This document shows positions 48,961-63,633 of a stretch of DNA of 64,000 bases, piece after piece. The translations under genes and the position numbers were made by a program. Source of the stretch: Trichoplax sp. H2 (taxonomy: Eukaryota; Placozoa; Uniplacotomia; Trichoplacea). The DNA lies in the NCBI GenBank assembly GCA_003344405.1, contig NOWV01000010.1, positions 496,001 through 560,000 of the forward strand, read 5' to 3'. The notes beneath the pieces are model-generated. The model ran no database searches. It saw only the letters and a list, made by a program, of their open reading frames with translations, and was not told the DNA's origin. The first letter of the stretch is position 1; each line of letters opens with the position of its first letter.

Positions 48961-50521
48961 TCATGTCAGAACTGCCTGATTAATTATACAATTCATATCA
49001 CTAATTTGAACTTGAGTTATTAGCTATGCAGCAGTCTATCAATTCAATTAGTTATTACTCTGGATAACAACTTCCACTTGTAAAATATTGTTTGATAATA
49101 AAAATCACCAAGACTACTTCCATCCCAAGACACCAGCTCTTTATTATACTCGTACGACTGAGTATATAGGATACGGCCAAAGCCGGTAATGTAGCCATTA
49201 CTGGTATTGGCTCACCAGTTTCATACGAATTCCTTTCAAAAAATTTGAAATCATGTTGACAAGTGTATTGTAGTCATATAGGGCTTTTACATGACAGTAC
49301 TCCATTAACGACGAAATACACGACAGATGTTTGCATGGGAGTGTATTAATGTCGTAGATTAATATTTTCCAGTAGACTAAAACTGTAATCGTTATTCGTA
49401 AATTTCTACGAGTACGGTGGATAGATAGACTCGTATGACAGTACAGTATATAATATATAGAACATATACAACTATTATCAGTTATTGTTCTTGCATAGGA
49501 TAGTATGCCATGCCTGCATGATACTGAATAGTAGAAGGAAGTCAAGCCACTTATAGTGAGTGCACTGTCTATGCACATCGAGAGGAAAATTCTCATCTTT
49601 TAAAGACGCAGTAAGTTACATTAGCCCATTTCTCCCTTGAAGTGCCTTTTTCCTTGATCTCCATAAACCATAGAATAGTATAACATCTATTCAATAGGAT
49701 CAGGGGTGAATACAGTTAAGGCATTTATTTAAAATACTATTGCACTTCAAAATAATCAATTAATCGTAAAGTCCACAAAGAAACAATGAAAGAGGAAACT
49801 AAAATTACTCACATAGCTAAATTTCAAAAAATGAAGAGGCGGGAACTTAAGATTAAAATAAATATCCAACTATATAGTGTTAATTTACTATTCATTATCT
49901 CATACAAGTATGAGAACGAAAATTCACATCCATATTCAAGTTAATTTCAATCACTTACTCATGGTTTCACAATTATTGATTGCCTAAGCTATCACTTACT
50001 ATTATTCTAATAGTAGGAGAAATATCCTTAATTACTCAATTGAACTTCAATCGTAATAAAGATCATAATTACCTTATCATCTCATGAGATCCGTGCCTAG
50101 TAAGCTATACAAGTAAGCTAAATGTGGAGGTAATACGCATATATGCATGTACTTGATAACGCAAAAATCCCATCATGATTATGTGACAGTATATACGAAG
50201 ACTACTGAACGATTGCTTAACCCTACCAAAGCATTATTTCTATACTTTATAGAAGACTACAACAGTATGTGCAAATTAATTATTACACCATCAGAGAACA
50301 CCAGCAAATTAATTAAGCTTCCTTTTTCATCGTTTCTTTTCGCGAGCGATTATTATGGAAGCAGAAACGTTGATTGAGAGCATTAATAAAAATGCAAAAT
50401 TTTTCCTAGGGATAGTTCATGTAAAAGTAATAGTAATGAATGACAAAATAGCTGAAATGTACTGCTTTAAATTAGTAAAAGATTCGGTATGAACCATTAA
50501 TACTAGTCATTATTAACTTAC
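48961..50521. other. Region between HOOK and the lipid-transfer-like gene; no secure exon
   Basis: Open frames at 49198-49596 (minus) and 50147-50377 (plus) have no recognisable motifs. The 3' end of the gene at 50522-55490 may lie here, since no stop codon was placed for it. Confidence 0.45.
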
Positions 50522-53500
50522 GCGATGCTTTCGTTTGAGTCGGCGTTTTTCCTTTTCACGAAGAACTTTATTGTCTCGAATGCTAATAGAATATTCATTC
50601 CATCTACATGTATATTAAGATGATCGACCCATAATAGATTATTAATTTAAATTAACTACTGACTTACATAATTAAGATGAAGGCTTAGTGCTAAAGACTA
50701 ATCGAAAATTGTTCATTTATGTGCTGTAAAACATTTCAAGTATGACTTCTAACGAATAAACTAACCAATATTGTTCAAATATCATTCACATTTAACCATA
50801 TGATACTGCTATATAAGTATGAATCGTATAATAATATTGAAACAGCTCATTCTTACCGCCAATCAAACATAGTTTTACTTTTTTTCTTCGGTTTTGTCGA
50901 AATTTTTCCATCTTCACCCATTTTAAAAATTAATCTTTTCTTGAAATAAATCTGAATGCTCTCTTCGATGCCATCCATACTAAGCGCTACATCAACTATA
51001 CTGTAGGATCTGATTCGAAATGATTTTCTGTAATATAATGAATCATAATTTTATAAATTTATCACAATTTGAATCACTGCATGAAAATAAGAGATAACAC
51101 TATCTTAGACTAGGCATTAAAAAGACTGCAGTACACCAATATGAAATTGTGATATGCGTTCATAATTATCGAAAGTAAAATATTGAAACTTCAAGGGTCT
51201 GACGCATATCCATATAGTCATAAATAAGTATAATATACGAAGATAGTACATACAGGACGTCTACAATCACATCTTCACCAGTAATCGATGCATTAACAGC
51301 TACGATACTATATACGGAAGTTTCTAATAGCAGTGGAAAGCCAGGAGCTGTAGCATTGATTTGGCGAGCTTCATATATCAGCGCAGGCTTAATAAGGAAA
51401 GCTCTTTTATTCAAGAATCGCGAGAACACTTCATTTAAAGTTTCTTCATCAATTTTCCAAATTTTTCTTTCATTCATGATTTGATTTTCAATTCGTTCAG
51501 CTAACACATCCAAGCTCAATTCTTCATTCATTTCTTCATTCATTTCTTCATTCATTTCTTCATTTATTTCTTTATTAAAATGATATAGTGAGATATCTCT
51601 GCAATTATCACAAAATAAAGGATAGGTATTTTAAAATATTGTTAACTTTCATTTCTATAAAGAATTACAGGTATTCTGTGTCCGTTCAAAAATAATCCAG
51701 GCATAGCACTTTACTATACTACATAAAGGCTGAGCATTATATTATTGAGTATATCAGTTTATTATTGCGGTCTAAAGTGCGTAATAAGGTCTTTTCTTTA
51801 TATTTTATAAATCTTTTTTTGACAGCTATTATTTCAATATTATTACCAAGGCTAAATCTGTCAACAGCGATACAAATTACTGATTCCTACTTGAAACTTA
51901 TCCAATTTTACTGTATACCAAATACAAGTATATTAGAAATTTTAAAGTATCTTACTAACAATTATTTAATAATCACACTAGAATATACGTACACGGTCCC
52001 CGGTCTTCGATAGGATTTTCTCTTGCCTGATAAAATATCATATGTAGATATGCATACTTCAAACAGCATCAGATTCCGTTTAACAAAAGTGCTGTGGCAA
52101 AAACTCTTAACATAAATGAAGATCTATATCAAGCTAGGAATCCACATATAAGCATACGTATATCTATGTCATGAACTCTAGTATATCTAGATGTCGTGTC
52201 TATACATATTAATCAAGGCGACAACAATATAGTCTTGACAATGATCAATTCCAACATCAAATATAACTTACATGAATTGTTTGCACAACAACATCATTTA
52301 CTGTCGGAGCAACTTGCAGACTTTCTAATAAAGCTTTTATCTCCATAACAGAACTGGTTCTACTCCAAACGTTTTGAAGTTTTTGTAATATTACAGATGA
52401 TGAACGAGCGGCAATTGCGCCCATAAAGAAATCTCTAAATATGATTAATTTTATGTTAATAAACTGAAAAATTTGCTTTTAGCGTGAAATCGGAATCAAA
52501 TCATCTAACCTCGCGGTTTTTTCTTTATGCATAGAATTCAAATGGCTAAATTCTACCCCATCCATATTAGTACAGTTATATACTCCCATTTCAAATGATT
52601 GCGACCATGATTGAATATTTATTCTATCCTGTTGCGTGATTTGATTTTCATCCTGATTGAGAACAAAGAAGGGTGAGTGCTTCAGAAGCATTATGAGGCA
52701 AACACCAAACATAGTACGAAGAAACTTAATTAAAATTTAATATTATACCATTATTTAAATAAATTACATGCTATACCATTTCGTTTTCAAAAACTTCTTC
52801 GTCAATATACTCTTCCGATAGCTCCCTTAAATTGATTGATGGCTTTTTCAATTCTCCGTTGCCTTTTAGACTCAATATCTAATAAAACATATTAGCATAC
52901 TAGATTCTATGACCATGAATAGCAATGAATAGTAATGAAAATTGTTTGCTTTAAGATTAGTTTTTTCATATAATTACATATAAAAAATCAATGTTCAGTT
53001 TTGCATTTCAATTATGCAATCGAAGTGTGCAAATTATACTCGAAATATCATGACTAATCAAGATACTTTAATCAGTAAAATATAACAAATACGATTCAAT
53101 TTTTAGTGGTTGAGAAAAGTAAAGAACATTTTCCTGGCTGAATGAATGCTGAATGATTGACACAAATAATAACTAAATTTTTTGCATTACCAATTACAAT
53201 TACAAAATCTCTATTGCAATCTCGGTAAATTATCTAAACATAAATAAAAATTTGAACAGATACTACAAGCTTTTAATCTGTTCTTAAATTGTTATTATTT
53301 TAAAATGATAGCAAAATAACTAGATACGCGCATACTTACATAACTGATATAGTCAAATTTATTAAAGGTCTCCAAATCGGTTTGATAAAGGATAGAACTT
53401 TCGTCATAACTAAAATAATTTGCTAAAAATTTACAATCAATCATATAGAAGTTGTTACGCCTTTTCGCATTCAATATCAGGTAAATTTACTTATAATTTC

Positions 53501-55490
53501 CTTTATATCACTATAACTTACGGAGAAGAAAGTCGCAAGCTTTATCTTTTAGGTATGATAGCTCCTGCCTATACGGAATAAAAGAGTTTGTATTATGCGT
53601 TTAAAAAGCTTAAAACAGGCAAAAAACGGATATGTTTACAAAAAAACGAATATATTTACAAAAAACTAATGGTTCTTTGCCGGCCATGATGATCGATTAC
53701 ATTTTCTGTCCATATCTTGGCCTTAGTCAGTTGATAGATTCCATTTATTTCTTTAAATTCAAACCGACCACTAGCTGATTCAGTTATCTGTCAACGATCA
53801 AGTACAAGAGTCGAAAAAATATCATAACGCTGTAAATCAGTGTAATTTACGTTCTTAATCGTAGAATCTTCCGTTTGATTTACCTGAGGTACTCCTTTAG
53901 AACTAGAGTAAGCCTTTGAAGGATAAAGCGGTCGATTGCTACAGCGTAAACCAGTATTTATTTTATCGTAACAATTGTTCATAACACGGCATGGATAATA
54001 AGTAACATGGCATCTTCCCCTGATACAAGCCTATCAAATGAATTATCATTTAATTTGCTACCTTATAATGATAGTATGTTTAATATTTAAATTTTAATAA
54101 TGAATTATACTATTACTGTAATAAGCAATGCAGCTATTCTACAAATTGAAATAATAAAATTCAAGGGAAGAAAATACAATGTGAATCACATTTCCATCGC
54201 TTCATAAAGACTAACTATTGCTTACCTCGACCACAGTTACACCCTTCTCAGGATTGCTCTTGATGATACTGTTATTAAATTGTAATAATTCAATAGCTCC
54301 ACGTTTAAGATTTGTGGAGTAATTAATGTCATCTGGGTGAAAATAAAGCCTTTCGCTGATTCCATTTCTATTTTCAATCATCATTGAATAATTAAGCGAA
54401 GTGGAAAATTGCTTTATTCGGTCTGAAGAAGTACTTAAATATTTGTACAGCATCTGTACTGCCGGTTGCACCTTTAAAGTAGTTCAAACAGGGCAAGTTA
54501 ATATTCGACCATAATACAATATATCTCAACAAGTTATTCCAAGTTATAAAAAGAACAGATAGTCTTTCGTTAAAATAATTTTGGTCTAGAATTATTTGCA
54601 ACATGGTTTATTTAACAATGTATAAATTAATAGTAGAGTACTATTAAGTAAGTATACTCTTAAATCCCATTTCTATCACAACCTTAACAGGTCATGGTAA
54701 TTCACGTAATGCTTATAGTAATACATGATACCACAAGACAGATCATCGATAAACTTTCGTAAAAGTGTAAAGTTAATTTAACTTTGTTATAAGCTTGAAT
54801 ATCCCAGTACGAAAATAAATAATTTACAAGTCACGATATAAGAATTATTTGCATAGAATGCCAAATCCACCGCATTGCGAATAGTTAACCACTGAAATTT
54901 ATGGATGAAATTATATATAATCGTATATACAGTACTGTGAATTTATCAAATATATGCAGCCCGTCATTTTATATCAAGGATGTCTACAATATGCAATAAC
55001 TCTAAAATAAATTCTATACATAATTTATAGTATATGATATCAAGGATTTATCATTCCTTTTCTATAATATCATAATTACTACGGTTGAATTTATTGATGT
55101 TAATACGCATAAGCATAGTTGAATGTAGATTAATAATTGATATCGTCTTAGTGACACTTTTACTACCGTTGTAAGAAAGATAATTATTACAGTATTGCAT
55201 TTTACATGCGTATATTAACAGCAAAGTAAATATTATAAGTAATTTTTCATGAAATTCTATCTTATATAAAAATTAAAAGTATACTAAAATTAAATTTCTC
55301 ATAATCTGATTTTTAGTAATAGATGGTTAACTTTTCATTATAAGCCTTTGTTTTACCTGAAAATAAATATTGTTGTCGTCCATCTTTTTCTGATGAATAT
55401 GAAAAAGAAACTCGATACCTCCCTCATTTCCGACACTGTTGCTGAGAACTAGGTCGTAGCGAAACTTTTGACATGGATGCGGCGAGGAAT
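50522..55490 (-). CDS. Large-lipid-transfer-protein-like gene (vitellogenin/MTP superfamily), partly resolved
   Basis: Exon-like blocks on the minus strand: 55357-55490, 54226-54471, 53884-54030, an unresolved stretch about 53690-53860, then 53340-53409, 52777-52878, 52510-52652, 52272-52434, 51995-52026, 51254-51598, 50857-51000, 50522-50603. Apart from the unresolved stretch, the borders agree in phase. Support for the family comes from the order KFRYDLVLSNSV (the N-terminal strand), STNLKRGAIELLQF (compare NIKRG of vitellogenin and MTP), IRGRCHVTYYP (compare GKCE-x-Y), RDFFMGAIAARSSSVILQKL (helical domain) and ATAPGFPLLLETSVYSIVAV (compare TGLPL of the beta-sheet domain). It seems to lack much of the helical domain and shows no vWD domain, so MTP-like or a divergent member are both possible. 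It contains a repeated NEEM stretch and a very basic EKEKRRLKRKHR stretch. Signal-peptide exon and stop codon were not found. Confidence 0.5.
51521..51568 (-). repeat. In-frame 12-bp tandem repeat encoding NEEM units
   Basis: Four units of TCTTCATTCATT (plus-strand reading; the last is TCTTCATTTATT) lie inside an exon of the lipid-transfer-like gene. They encode repeated Asn-Glu-Glu-Met/Ile. Confidence 0.85.
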
Positions 55491-58400
55491 CTAAAATACC
55501 GTATTGGATGCAAAATTTTAAGGTATGTATGAACCTGAATCGAGATTATTTCTTGATTTATGTAATATGCAAAAGTAAACGACTAGATTCTAGATCAGTT
55601 AGGTGTAGTATCTAATTCATATATAGTACTTTTATATGCATACATTATCAAAAGTAATATTTATTGATAAATTATAGAACATGCTATAAGGTAGAGCCCA
55701 ATACTAAAGTCATCTTTTGCCTTTGTGCTCCTTTATTTTTAAGTACCAGATGGAAGAAAATTTTATATACTGCAACTACTACGGTCATTAATTCATGCAT
55801 GCAGAACCATACTATTATATAGAATCTTATATTAATTTGCATGAAAATTATGCACTGAGCACGTTCCGGTTTATTTCTGATCAACTATTCTAATTACACT
55901 AGTACCGGTGTCTATTCTAGGAATAATACAGTCAAATATGAGGTGTGCTATTACGAAATGAACAAATTTTAAAGTGTAAAGAAAAACTGACGTATAAAAA
56001 TTTTCACATTCTACATTCACCAAAGTGTATCAACACACGGCTGAAATGACAGTAATAACAAAATAGATTGGCGTAATCTATTTAACCTAGCTCAGAATAC
56101 CGTAAAGGCAGAAAGCTAATTCTATCTTATCTCACCTATTAAAATAAGAGAACCCAAAATTTGGAAGAGAATTGCAATTATGGCTTTATTCTGCATATTA
56201 AACCTGTTGCAAACCGTATCAGTGTTGTGGCATGAAGAAAATGTTTTGATCTGATCTGTGGCAGGTAGTTAAAATTTACACTCTCTTTATAATTTTCACC
56301 CTTTATACTTTTACTATTATGGCTTACCAATGTAGATTACGAATCACAGTGATTTTAGCTTCCGGGCCTTTTATTAAGGCAACATCCTTCAAGAAACCAA
56401 TTAATCTATTGTGTTTTAATTTTTGACGACTGGCCATAATTTTGAGATTATGTTAAAAATAGATACAATAAGCATTTTCTTATACATTCTGAGTTTTTTC
56501 AACAATATACAGTACATTCTTCGGTATGAAAAGTCAAGCCTTTGATCTAAATAAGTAATTACGAAGTACTTATACTGTATAACTACGACAATATCTATAT
56601 AAATCACACATCTAATTTTGCAACGTCATTTCCAAATTCGAACAAACCGAGTTTTGAAATACCTATAAAAGTATATGATACTGAAAGATTCTCTCAGCGA
56701 TAATAACACAGTATTTACTACTGAAGGTATATAGAATTTTTCCTCAAAAATGTACGTCATGTTAGTCTATTGACCTACAATAGACCGTGCAAAATTACTC
56801 TAACTGTTTTTAAATACGCCTAATTAGATACAAATAGGAATGATATCTATAGATGGCTTGCCTTTATTTATTTTAAAACGATAAATATATTAATGGATAA
56901 GCAGCTACTTACTGGACTATAAAGGTTACAGCTAGTATACATATTCTTGGTCCGTTTAACTACTTCTAGAATCTGATCAATCTCTTACAATTTCTCAAAG
57001 GCCATAAATCAATACAGAAAATTCCAAACATTCCTCATCAGCTATATTCGGGTGTTGTCCCATTATGGATATCATCTAAATGAATTCAAATTAAAAATTA
57101 ATAACATTTCCATAAACCGACCTGTCACTTGATTATAATTACTACAATAGTCGATAATTCATTTAATCATTAAACTGTCAAAAATTGGCGCCAGAAAAAG
57201 TACCAGCTGTGTCGAAAAATGCACTGTTTATATTTTTTTAGCTTATTTTATCGAGGATGCAACAATTTTAAACTTTGAAGACAATCAATTATTATGCTAT
57301 TATGCAAAGAGGCTGTACGATATTTTGTATCTTTCTCAACCTTGAGGGAAGCACTTTGACCTTTGCTGACACTGAGAATCATGTCAACTTGCTGGGTGTA
57401 CCGTACGTTCGGTAAATCTCTTCTACTGAGATCGTTTTTCACGTAGTCTTTGGCCGTTATTAAAATTTCATTCAAATTATAATATGAGTCATTTCAAACT
57501 TCAAAAGTGCCGGAGTTCGTGCAATTAGTTGTAAAGATCACAAATAATCTACAGAAGATCATTTAACTCAGTAAACTACTTGTAAACGCCTTGTAGTCTA
57601 AATTATCAAATTAACAGCATTTGTGGGCGTAAGTAATGTAGGTATATACTGTACCATACGAGTTGTTTCACATTGCTGAAGTTCCTCCTATATATTGCTA
57701 TTAGTTATGCAAGAGGGTAATTAGTAGGAAGATGATAATGTATTCTGGAGACTGTTGTATCCTCCTGATAGACCCTTTATAACTTAATAATAATTTTATC
57801 CTATCATCTCTATCTTAATACGCAATTGATTCTTTGTTCAGATGTAACGTTTGTCGAGAAAAATTTACACCCGGATAATTATTTATCGTCAAAGTGAATT
57901 TTCGATATGCATTTATTTGCAAAGTATATTTACATTTCTACTATTAATGCCCTTGCCGTATAACCTGCATTTTAGGAGGTAGTTTACCTGTAAAATTGAC
58001 AACAATAGTTGCCATTAACTCGTTATTCAACGTGTAGTCCGTAATTTAATTAATTTGTATTGCTAAGCGATAATGTAATACACGATGTATAAGCATGAGG
58101 CAATTGTTATGACAGACTAATTGTATTCAGAGATCATTGCTGAAAGCATAAAAATTCAATTTTATTATGTAATGTTATTCAAATGTAGTCGCCTGTAATT
58201 AGAATTGTATACAGTTGTATACTATATAATTTTTTTAACTGCTGATACAAGCTGTAAGTACTGTACAAGTATTGATGAATATCACTATAGCTAATCGATA
58301 TAAAATCTCTCCGTCACATGCAATTTTAGAACGTACCTTGAACTGCATATTTTACTTTTCCTTAAGAGCGCATTGTATTCTTTCAATTAAGTCACAGCAT

Positions 58401-61400
58401 ATTTGCTTGAAATATCCGATTTTACTTTCACTTTGGTAAAAATTTTATCTATAAGTTTGTTTATAAATTATTTTTATATTATATAATTGATATTAGACGC
58501 ACCTTGGATGCTAGTTATAATACTATATCTGACTTTAAAAATTTCTCATTAGGAAATAAATTTGTCAGATAGTCCCATGATATACAAAACTAAGAGAGCT
58601 TTCTATTAAATAAATTCTCAAGTAAGCATAGACTTATCCACTTATTTTATTTTATTTTACAATCTTAATTTCATTCAGCCGAAAATATAAATTAGGCACC
58701 ATAAAAATCCCATTAAACTTAATTTGTTATCGTGACATTGCACGTAATATTTCCTATTATTGTGATTCATCTCTCCCATTTATTCATTGGAACCATTGAA
58801 TACGGCACGGCACACCTATTGCTATTTTGATTATTTCACATTTCTTATGCAACGTCAATTCCCATGTTTTTCTCTAAACGATTCTCCACCTCACCATGGC
58901 ACAGAGTTAAGATTAATATTACATTAGCAATAGTTAAAATATCAGGCATACTCTGGATTACTTTATGAGCCTCCAATATTTAGTATACTGTATAATAGAG
59001 TGACGATCATAAATTAATACCAGTATAGGGATAAGAATCATTAATTATATATTTTGAAGTTATTAATTATTAATTACAGATAGTGATCATGCGATATATC
59101 GTATGATACTCATCATTAGCCTTAACTATGTCATGAGATCCTAAATAGAGAGATTTGATAAATTTTATTTATTTGTGACAGTATTTATACATTTCTACAT
59201 AATAAATATCATCATATGCATTTATTCTTGCTATGAATTTCTATTTATATCTGGTATCAAATAACAGGGCACATTAATCATAATAACTTTAACTGGATAT
59301 GTTGTCGTGTAACATATTCGTAATTTAAGTAGTTTTTAAAATTGGCTTCTATTATAATTTATTTATTGCATCATCTTGAAAAACTGATTGATTAGTTTAA
59401 CTATCATTTCTTACACATAGTAAAGCAAAGATAGTCGAGGAAGAAATTCTAACATTAATCTTTGTATTGTTGTTGTCACGTAAGCTAATGTGCCCACTCT
59501 GCATTTTAGAATATTCGATATACTGTAGATCTAGTAGCTTTAAATCGAAAGTAAATCTTACTCCTGTTAATTTCAGGGTAATTCCGCACTAGTCAATTTC
59601 ATGCATAAGTTTACATATTGATGTTCAAATGCGAATTTCATTCTTGATAGACCAAGAATCAATTTAAAAATATAAGGGCTTTGCATTTCATATGAGGTCA
59701 TAGTTTTGTAAAATGAGAATCGGCTGTGAAGAAATGGAACAAATTGATAATTGCGTTAGGATAAAAGTAAAAAGTAAATTCAGCAATTAATAGATTTTAG
59801 TATTTTGGATATAGAACACGTGGCCAAGTATGACCAGTATCTATTAAAGCCAGAAATGGGAAGGAAATAAATGTACTATGATATTTTACGTACAGTCCAG
59901 TATTTTTCGCCTTCATTTTATTAGCAATAAGCATCATCAGAACTTTGAAAATTATATTGAATATGCCAGTAAATTCTTACCTATCTTGTCCTAAACAATG
60001 CTTTAATAATTACCATTTCCTAATCGCTTCGATTTAGTTAAGCTCTGAAGTATAGCGTATTTATCTTTCCGATCATCAATGATGTGTGTAGTAAAATTCA
60101 AAGATAAATTTATTCCGCCTCATACAAATATTAACATTTATGAACTAAATGCCACTTTTACCTTTGCAGTTTACACCATAACTTTGTATTAATTTGGCTT
60201 GAATAACAAAAGTGTTGTTTACTCCTACGGTCGCCAATAATAGCCTTAAACAATTTTGCCAGATCAGCAAAATTTTACTTTTGTCAGTTGTGACTGCTAA
60301 TATTTAGCATTGAATTTAATTTTGTATGGATAATTTGATTCCTATGAAATATGCTATTGAACGTGCATTCGTTTTACTTGAGCTGTAGAAGTTCACTCCC
60401 ACTTCTACTGACAATAATCATTTAAATTCATTTTACCCAAACAATAAAATTTTTTCGGCATATTTATAGCCACTAACAGTCACAAAAATAATTTTGAATT
60501 AGAGATGCCTGAGAAGTCAGTTATATGATGACTTAAGTCTGCCATGCTGTAGAAGTAATTTTAAACTAAATAGCCTCTATTTACCTTAGAAGTAGTTTCT
60601 TTTCTAAAACTGTGAATAATTATGTCGTAACTGTCAATTTTCCCATTTATAGTCCATCATAAACGATATAATCATTATTATACATCAAGGCTGATTAATC
60701 TTTGCTATGTCAAATTATGATGGAATAAATCATAATACATTACACGTGAGAATATAGTACATTATATAAGGACTTTAAACGGGACTTGATTAGTTATAAC
60801 AACTTTCAATAAAACTTTATTAAAACAATGTTGCCTTCTATTGTTATTAATAGTCATCAAGAAGTGACGTGGCATTAAATCAATTTTGCTTCGTAAGCAA
60901 ATCCTAAGCTTTTAATTAAAAATGTTAACAACAGCTTTGAATCAATTTCACGTTAGAAATTATGCTTTACTTGGATGATTGCAAATAACACCGACAATAA
61001 CTTAGGATCCAACTTGCTGTAACGGTTTTAGTCAATGACGTATACCGCCACACTGCAAAAGCAAATTTTACCTCTGTTGGCAGTAACAATAATAGTAATT
61101 TGGAATTAGCATTGTTTTAGAATTCTATGGCGGACCACACCGATCAATTATCACAACGAATAGATTTTGTTGCATAAGCAAATTCTACCTTTACGATGTT
61201 ATTGTTAGCTGTTTTATTAAGTTAATTTTTTGCTTTAAAAGTCAAAGCGTCTGTTCATGGCCGCCTGTACTAATAAACTGTGAACAGCCTTTATTAATTC
61301 TGCGTAAAGGTAATTTATATCTGCATTTACCACTTTTACGATGGAACAGTCTTGACTTGGAAGGTAACCTCTAATAAAAAATAAACGCAACATGAAAAAT

Positions 61401-62067
61401 AGTCTATGTGAAACGATGAGATTGTGCACTAGTATACACCGTACCGTGCCACTAAAGTAATGCTAATGAAGACTTTACGCGCTAATGCTTCATAATCCTG
61501 TCTATTTAAATTGCTAAGGCATCACCTGTTGTCTTTGATTACTTCCATTATGCATCTACGTCTAAGAATCGTAAAACATTTGCTAATTTTAGTTTTGACA
61601 TTGAGGAAAAATGCATCCCGCTGATGATGAACTGAGGAAAAAAAATGGAATCCAAATAAATAGATAATGTATTATTGGTTAAAGAATAAGAATTGGAAAT
61701 AAGTGTAAAAATAGAACTCCAGAATGATATCATTGATAGCAACAAGTAAACACCGAGAACTTATCATTTTTGCTATTTTTTATTCTCTTAACAAGCTATT
61801 ATATAATAGCAGATGAATTGTTGAACAATAAACTAAAAATAGGCGAAATTCCAAGGAAACAGATTGTATTTGATGGTAAAGAAACATCTAGTTATGCCAA
61901 TTTAGCTTGTATGACACAATAACAATCTTCATTAGGACAGTGGGACTGAGCTTAAGCCAGGAGTATAGCGAAAATGAATACAACAACTCATTCATAATCT
62001 ACAATGCACAATTGTTAGTCGGAATTCGAGAGTCTACGTGGATAGTAAAGGCAATCAAATGCATTAC

Positions 62068-62100
62068 GCCGATAATAAGCCGATAATAAGTCGATAACAA
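62068..62100 (+). repeat. Three 11-bp tandem units
   Basis: GCCGATAATAA is repeated twice exactly and followed by GTCGATAACAA. Confidence 0.9.
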
Positions 62101-63497
62101 GATCAATTCATGATATAACAACGATCTACTTGAGTACGGCAAAGACGTAAAAGCGTAGAAAGCCTGCTGCTTAATCATTTTCGGTTAATACCGCCATAAC
62201 AGAATACAATAGGATGCTAATTCGTGAAACAATTAGCGAGATTGACAGAACCATCAAGAAATACATAATCCCACATTTGACCATAAAAAACATCAGGACA
62301 AAGCCATGCAAAGACTGATGATGCAATTTAGATCAAGCTTATTATTATACTATGTATTGTACTTGTAAGAATAGCGAATAGAAAAAAATCACCGCCAATT
62401 ACGACGCCGTGATGATCAATAGCTGATTTTGCTGAGTAAGCATTAAATAGTTAGAATAGTTTTCCCGCAAACATTTGTATCACAGTCAATACACGATTTT
62501 AAACTTTAATATGTGAAATTATCAATCCTTGGATGCTCTCTCTATTACATCTTGGCTAATGTATTGTATCTCTGTATATATACATTGACCAGTAACATTG
62601 GTTAAAGTATGCAATGATATACTCTTGCACAGTTCTGCTGATGATTTACCTACTCGTATCGCTCTGAATACTCTAAATTCTGGCTGTCTTCTTAAATTCT
62701 TTAACTTATCAGGCTATTGCTACTTCCTTGAGCCTAATGTATTGCACTCTCAGTAGTAAAATTTAAAATTTATTTTATATGCTGACAGTAGTGAGCATGA
62801 AGCAGATTAAAAATGCTGATATCTTTAAAAGAAGTCACTCGTAAATCAGTGCTCTTCTTTTCCTGAAGTATATCTGCCGTAGATACACGTACATATTAAA
62901 ATCACGATTGCTAGAAAAGAAGGCCACTACAAATAGACTACCAGAAAAAGACCATTCTCTATTAGTCTATATTAACACTTATATGACAAAATAGTATGCG
63001 AATACAAGAGAATCCAAGAAATTATACAATCTACTCGTATACTCGCACAATTGCTACTATATTTGTATATAGACAAAATAATTACCTATTTGTTATCAAC
63101 CCCGTAATGAATAATTACACATTGCAGGGTTGATAATAAAGAGGTACTAATAGGATTAGCAAGACCGTAATATCCTATGTAATAGACAGGAATTTCAATT
63201 CAGCAAAGTTCACTCTTTTGACTGCCGGTACTTTTCGACGAAAAGCCAAGAAGCAATTTCTTGCTAAAATTACGACTATCGTGGCTATCAATATCGCCAT
63301 TTATTACTTGATTCTTTCAATACTAAATCATGATAAATCACTACATGAATAGTCAGTCGTTAATTTAATTTCATTGCGGTAATTATTGTTTGTATGGGCA
63401 CACCTACATCCCTATACAGGTCTGTCAAGATCTACAGTTGTGCCGAGATTTCATCAAAATCATTACAACTTATATCTGTAATGTCTAAGCTTTTATT

Positions 63498-63633
63498 AAA
63501 CAACGATTTAACTAGTACAATCTTAATGATAGCTTATTATTAAATAGTTCCTACCACGCTAACTTAAACAACAATTTATCTAGTACAATCTTAATGATAG
63601 CTTATTATTAAATAGTTCCTACGGCGCTAACTT
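63498..63633. repeat. Tandem duplication of a 68-bp unit
   Basis: 63498-63565 and 63566-63633 are near-identical. They share TAGTACAATCTTAATGATAG, CTTATTATTAAATAGTTCCT and GCTAACTT blocks, and differ at about four positions. No gene was seen around it. Confidence 0.92.

Noticed and set aside
56191-56260. Plus-strand signal-peptide-like frame beginning MALFCILNLLQTV
   Set aside because: It is on the opposite strand to the nearby gene, stops after about 24 codons, and no joining exon was found.
57248-57475. 75-codon minus-strand open frame
   Set aside because: No family recognised, and no clear splice link to the lipid-transfer-like gene. It may be coding but is not supported enough to annotate.
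57989-58037. Minus-strand exon-like peptide NNELMATIVVNFTG with a GTAAAC donor
   Set aside because: No AG acceptor lies between the upstream in-frame stop and the open stretch.
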